The notes under the pieces: generated by a model | Told to the model about the DNA's origin: nothing | The model's input: the letters and a program-made list of their open reading frames with translations, nothing else | Databases searched by the model: none | Shown here: in pieces, positions 57,249 through 59,994 of the stretch | Numbering within the stretch: position 1 is the stretch's first letter | Layout: each line of letters opens with the position of its first letter | Made by a program: the position numbers and the translations under genes | Virus record (IMG/VR): IMGVR_UViG_3300037459_000208 | Span: 1-59,994 of that record | Strand: one strand, 5' to 3' | DNA from: a virus | Length of the DNA stretch: 59,994 nt

Positions 57249-57958
57249 TTCTTATCTGACCACCATTTGAGAACTGCGTCAAACTCATCACTGATACCCG
57301 GCGCGCGCTCGTCAATCGCGCCGGCCAGCTCTCCGAAAAGTACCATGACTTCTCGCGTGACGATCAATTGGGTTGCCGCGTCCAACCCTAGAAGCTTGCT
57401 GAGGCGAGCGCTGATTTTCTCCAACCTGTCAATGCATTGAAGCCTCAGCTCTGGGTTGTCCTTTGCCGACAAGAGTATCGCAGTCACAATCCTGGTGCGA
57501 TCCTCCGCCCGTGCCGTTTCGATGTCCGTCCACTTTTCGATAAAGCCTTCTGTGTCAGCTGCCCATTTCCTAAGAACCTTCGCCTTCATGCGGCAAGCCG
57601 CTGCGGCTGATAGGCCCGGGTTATCGTTGGCAATCTGTCTTAGAGTGAGACCAGACAGGGTTCCCTCCCAGACGATCAATTCGTGCTTCTTCCTGATAGC
57701 CTTTCGCTGAGCCTTCAAAGCGTTTTGGTGGTCTGAGGCTTTCGGGTCAATGTCTCCTGTTGTTCGGTGGTGCCGCTCGTTCCACGCTTTCTCCACCCTC
57801 GTGAAGATTGCTTCGAGCTCATCGGGCTCAACATTCAGATCGTCCGCAAGGTTGTAGATTGCTCTCCCGGGCGACGATGCAAACCTGACCACATTCGTGA
57901 CCTGATTGTTGCCGATTGCGCTATCTTCGATTGCTGTTCTTTCGTTTTCCATGTTCAC
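57245..57958 (-). CDS. second small-terminase-like protein
   Basis: 237 residues from GTG 57958 (GTGA overlap) or ATG 57952. A central helix-turn-helix-like region (LSGLTLRQIANDNPGLSAAA) and a helical body. The C-terminal 28 residues (LAGAIDERAPGISDEFDAVL, then KWWSDKK) match those of the upstream TerS (AAAIDERAPEIKEKFDAVME), so the two proteins share a tail module. Possible second TerS or a partner that binds the same target. Confidence 0.6.
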   Translation of the reverse strand: MNMENERTAIEDSAIGNNQVTNVVRFASSPGRAIYNLADDLNVEPDELEAIFTRVEKAWNERHHRTTGDIDPKASDHQNALKAQRKAIRKKHELIVWEGTLSGLTLRQIANDNPGLSAAAACRMKAKVLRKWAADTEGFIEKWTDIETARAEDRTRIVTAILLSAKDNPELRLQCIDRLEKISARLSKLLGLDAATQLIVTREVMVLFGELAGAIDERAPGISDEFDAVLKWWSDKK

Positions 57959-58452
57959 TTATTACTGGCCATCCATTCCATGACTGCGTCAAACTTCTCT
58001 TTAATCTCCGGTGCGCGCTCATCAATCGCCGCAGCTATTTCTCGAAAGACATCACCGGCCATGATGTGCGCTTCAATGGTCAAACGATCCTTCTTGCCCC
58101 AACGCTCTGGATATTTCCTTTCGAGGAAGGTCATTGCCGCTTGCCACGAGTCGTCCATGTGGACACGTACTTTCGACACCGCGTATTCCTCGGCGGTCGC
58201 AATGGCTTCTTTTACGTCCTCAAAGAACTCTAGATAAATTAGCTCTCCGTCTGGGACCCTTTTCCCCGAATTTCTCAGGGCCAAGGCTTCCTCTCCTCTC
58301 CCCTTCCAGTTGAAATAGGTCTGCTCGGATATAGCCGATTTCATCCACGCGATATTCTCGTAATTTCCTTCTTTGATGATGTCTACGATCTTATCGTGGC
58401 GTTGCCGGGTAAGCCGGGTCGGCTGTCCGGGTCCTCGTTTTTTCTTAGCCAT
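57955..58452 (-). CDS. terS: terminase small subunit
   Basis: 165 residues, GGAGG upstream of ATG 58452. Classic TerS start GQPTRLTRQRHDKIVDIIKE, then helix-turn-helix NYENIAWMKSAISEQTYFNW, GRGEEAL and WQAAMTFLERKYPERWGKKD. Binds the packaging site and stimulates TerL. It lies about 10 kb from TerL, with tail-tip genes in between. Confidence 0.8.
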   Translation of the reverse strand: MAKKKRGPGQPTRLTRQRHDKIVDIIKEGNYENIAWMKSAISEQTYFNWKGRGEEALALRNSGKRVPDGELIYLEFFEDVKEAIATAEEYAVSKVRVHMDDSWQAAMTFLERKYPERWGKKDRLTIEAHIMAGDVFREIAAAIDERAPEIKEKFDAVMEWMASNK

Positions 58453-58612
58453 GATTCCTCCGGTGGGTTGAAGCGCTTGGCCATGGCAGGGATTGACGCG
58501 TCAGAACTTCGTCCCATTCACCACGAAGTCCGCAGTCCATACACCTGCGTCCTTCGCAAGTGTGGACGATCCTGTCGAGCGGATGAGGGCAGTGCTTTTG
58601 ATCCCCGGTCAT
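58445..58612 (-). CDS. zinc-knuckle protein, 55 aa
   Basis: ATG 58612 overlaps the upstream stop (ATGA); end overlaps the TerS start by 8 nt. KHCPHPLDRIVHTC and RRCMDCGLRGEW give CxxH/C and CxxC pairs. First of five tandem tiny zinc genes counted from TerS. Confidence 0.55.
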   Translation of the reverse strand: MTGDQKHCPHPLDRIVHTCEGRRCMDCGLRGEWDEVLTRQSLPWPSASTHRRNHG

Positions 58613-58812
58613 TTCTTGTCCGCCATTTCCCCCGCGGCCAAATCTTCCGCGATAGACGAAACGCTGTATCCCGACCTACCGGACTTGTCAATCAACATAG
58701 CAATCCTGGCCGATAAAGGAAGCGGTGCTCTTGACGGGAATGAGACTCCACAGTAAAGACACCTGCGGTTGCTGTAGTCGCCAGTCCTTTGACAGTCTGC
58801 ACATTTGATCAT
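58609..58812 (-). CDS. zinc-ribbon protein, 67 aa
   Basis: ATG 58812, AAGGA upstream. CADCQRTGDYSNRRCLYCGV is a complete CxxC-x11-CxxC ribbon; the tail (LSARIAMLIDKSGRSGYSVS) is helical. Probably nucleic-acid or protein binding. Confidence 0.6.
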   Translation of the reverse strand: MIKCADCQRTGDYSNRRCLYCGVSFPSRAPLPLSARIAMLIDKSGRSGYSVSSIAEDLAAGEMADKK

Positions 58813-58919
58813 TTCTTCGTTCCTTTCGGGTACGGTATTCTTGGACATCCGGCGCAAACTCCCCACGAGTCGAGCTCCCTGTCCCTATCGCAGATGATGC
58901 ACCGGACGACCCTTCTCAT
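58809..58919 (-). CDS. zinc-knuckle protein, 36 aa
   Basis: ATG 58919 with ATGA overlaps on both sides. CIICDRDRELDSWGVCAGC is a compact CxxC-x12-CxxC site filling most of the protein. Confidence 0.55.
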   Translation of the reverse strand: MRRVVRCIICDRDRELDSWGVCAGCPRIPYPKGTKK

Positions 58920-59182
58920 CGCACAGACCTCTTTAAGTGGCGACGGACCGCCTCGAGGACGTCGCTGTCTTGCGTCTGGTCCAGGCAGTCGAGGCACATC
59001 CACCGGACGTCAAGAGGATCGCCCCGGAACGCTGCGCCGTACAGACGAACCGACGGAATCCCCGGCCAAGTAATCTTCCTGCACGGGAAAGCGTTGCAAG
59101 GCTGCGCCGATCTACGACATACGATCGAAGCAGAAATGATCAAAACGTGCTTCCCGGGTTCTTCATGGTGTCCTCGGTCCAA
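58916..59182 (-). CDS. zinc-site protein, start uncertain
   Basis: 88 residues from TTG 59182, or ~74 from TTG 59143 (GGGAAG upstream). CNAFPC and CLDCLDQ give two Cys pairs around a strand LYGAAFRGDPLDVRW. C-terminal helix SDVLEAVRRHLKRSV. Overlaps the next gene by ATGA. Confidence 0.5.
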   Translation of the reverse strand: MDRGHHEEPGKHVLIISASIVCRRSAQPCNAFPCRKITWPGIPSVRLYGAAFRGDPLDVRWMCLDCLDQTQDSDVLEAVRRHLKRSVR

Positions 59183-59357
59183 GAAGCACGGCGAGACGCT
59201 TCATCATTTCCCGTCCTTTGACATTGTTTCGCCACGCCGATCTCCGATCCTCTTCGGCGGATCCCGAAGTTGCCGTTTGTAACCGGCGCCCACATTCCAA
59301 ACAATTGACGTCCTTGAATCCGGCCGCCAGCGCGCCCTCTCGCATAACACTTCTCAT
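59163..59357 (-). CDS. small zinc-type protein, 64 aa
   Basis: ATG 59357 overlaps the replication gene stop (ATGA). NCLECGRRL gives one Cys pair; the rest is basic and helical. Only one pair is visible, so metal binding would need a partner or a dimer. Confidence 0.5.
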   Translation of the reverse strand: MRSVMREGALAAGFKDVNCLECGRRLQTATSGSAEEDRRSAWRNNVKGREMMKRLAVLLGPRTP

Positions 59358-59994
59358 GGCGCTGTCCATCCGGTCGGCCTTCCGTCGTCGCCAAGTTGGT
59401 AGGTGTAGCCGACGTAGAGCGGGCTGACGTCATCCGGGTCGTTGTGCGGTCCGTAGTGGGCGAGGTCGCATCTCATGCAATTGGTCGGCATCACGAGCCC
59501 TGGCGTCTCGACGGCCTCGCCGCACGTTCCACAGTCCCCGTTTCCCGCCGCCTTCGCGTAGTCCGTGGCGCCGCCGGCCGCCACCAGCTCGGCGCGATCC
59601 TTGGCTCGGTCGATGACGATCGTTGGGGTGATCGTCCGCCAGGCGCCGGCGATTGCCAGCCGGTAGACGTCGACGACGAACGCCCCGTAGGTGGGGACGA
59701 GCTTCGCCAGCAGTGTCAGCTCCGCCTTCCAGGAGGCGGCCGGCTTGGCAGGTCCTGGCATCGTGGTCATGCGGTCGCGCAGCAGGTCGACGGTGAGGCC
59801 GACCTCGGCGAGCGATTGTGGGATCCGGATCTCCCCCGGGTCCGGATTCTTCTCTCCACTTCCACCCGGGGGGGGAGGGGTCTCTTTCCCTCTCCCTCTG
59901 ATCTTTATCTCCCTCTGCATCTCCTTCTGCTTAGGTCCACTTTTGTCCACACAGTCCACAGAGTCCACGGGGGTGTCAACAGGGCTGTCCACAG
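59354..59994 (-). CDS. replication initiator-like protein, C-terminal part
   Basis: Continuation of the gene that starts at 524 (frame is open across the joint). This part holds the VDS-rich linker, a helical domain (LTVDLLRDRMTTMP; AELTLLAKLVPTYGAFVVDV) that may contact helicase or DNA, and a zinc ribbon CGTCGEAVE...NCMRC near the end. Stop overlaps the next small gene (ATGA). Bases 59868-59994 duplicate 1-127. Confidence 0.75.
   Translation of the reverse strand, partial: VDSPVDTPVDSVDCVDKSGPKQKEMQREIKIRGRGKETPPPPGGSGEKNPDPGEIRIPQSLAEVGLTVDLLRDRMTTMPGPAKPAASWKAELTLLAKLVPTYGAFVVDVYRLAIAGAWRTITPTIVIDRAKDRAELVAAGGATDYAKAAGNGDCGTCGEAVETPGLVMPTNCMRCDLAHYGPHNDPDDVSPLYVGYTYQLGDDGRPTGWTAP
59868..59994. 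repeat. right copy of the 127-bp terminal direct repeat
   Basis: Identical to 1-127. The sequence to its left (CACCC) is the natural junction when the circle is closed at 59867/1. Confidence 0.97.

Overview
The window is a tailed-phage (siphovirus-type) genome of about 59.9 kb. The first 127 bases (1-127) are repeated exactly at the end (59868-59994). A gene runs open across that joint, so the molecule is best read as a closed circle or circularly permuted genome with a unique length of 59,867 bp. DNA is GC-rich, genes are tightly packed (mostly ATGA/TAATG overlaps), and promoters look like sigma-70 type (TTGACN-17-TANNNT). The host is not identified. Exported proteins with a thrombospondin type-3 repeat lipoprotein, a carboxypeptidase-regulatory-like lipoprotein and a domain reminiscent of Acidobacteriota/Myxococcota secreted proteins suggest a Gram-negative soil or water host of that kind; this is inference only.

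Layout. (1) Minus strand, 1715 down through 1 and across the joint to 54.6 kb: a ribbon-helix-helix regulator, small unknowns, a Phd/YefM-type antitoxin, a replication initiator-like protein spanning the joint, a run of five tiny CxxC zinc proteins, two small-terminase-like proteins, an unknown, a coiled-coil lipoprotein, a C5-cytosine methyltransferase with a full-length second reading frame inside it, and three tiny membrane proteins. (2) Minus strand 54.1-24.6 kb: tail hub and fibre-like genes, an exported protein, TerL, portal, prohead protease, HK97-type major capsid protein, connector proteins, tail tube, tail assembly chaperones with a canonical -1 frameshift site (U UUU UUG), and a 2189-residue tape measure protein. 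A short plus-strand cassette (41.0-42.5 kb: membrane protein, zinc/HTH regulator, DUF6440-like protein, Band-7 protein) sits between portal and protease with its own promoter. (3) Plus strand 12.2-19.9 kb: membrane proteins, DUF2303-like recombination-module proteins, an SF2 helicase, an HNH endonuclease inserted in a DUF5131 gene, a RuvC-like resolvase and an N6-type DNA methyltransferase. (4) Minus strand 12.1-4.3 kb: a second RHH protein, a RecE/RecB-like exonuclease, RecT annealase, two lipoproteins, small unknowns and a membrane-anchored HTH protein. (5) 19.9-24.0 kb: a divergent regulatory switch (HTH/membrane proteins against a leaderless HTH gene plus HNH) and small accessory genes.

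Points that stand out: five operon-leading genes have the same leaderless geometry (-35, 17 bp, -10, 6 bp, ATG); a 13-copy CGGCAC array is phased at 11/12 bp; an HNH element splits a DUF5131 gene and rebuilds its N-terminus; the methyltransferase gene is doubly open over its whole length; the tail-tip genes lie between the small and large terminase genes. No integrase, no tRNA, no CRISPR array and no recognisable endolysin were found.
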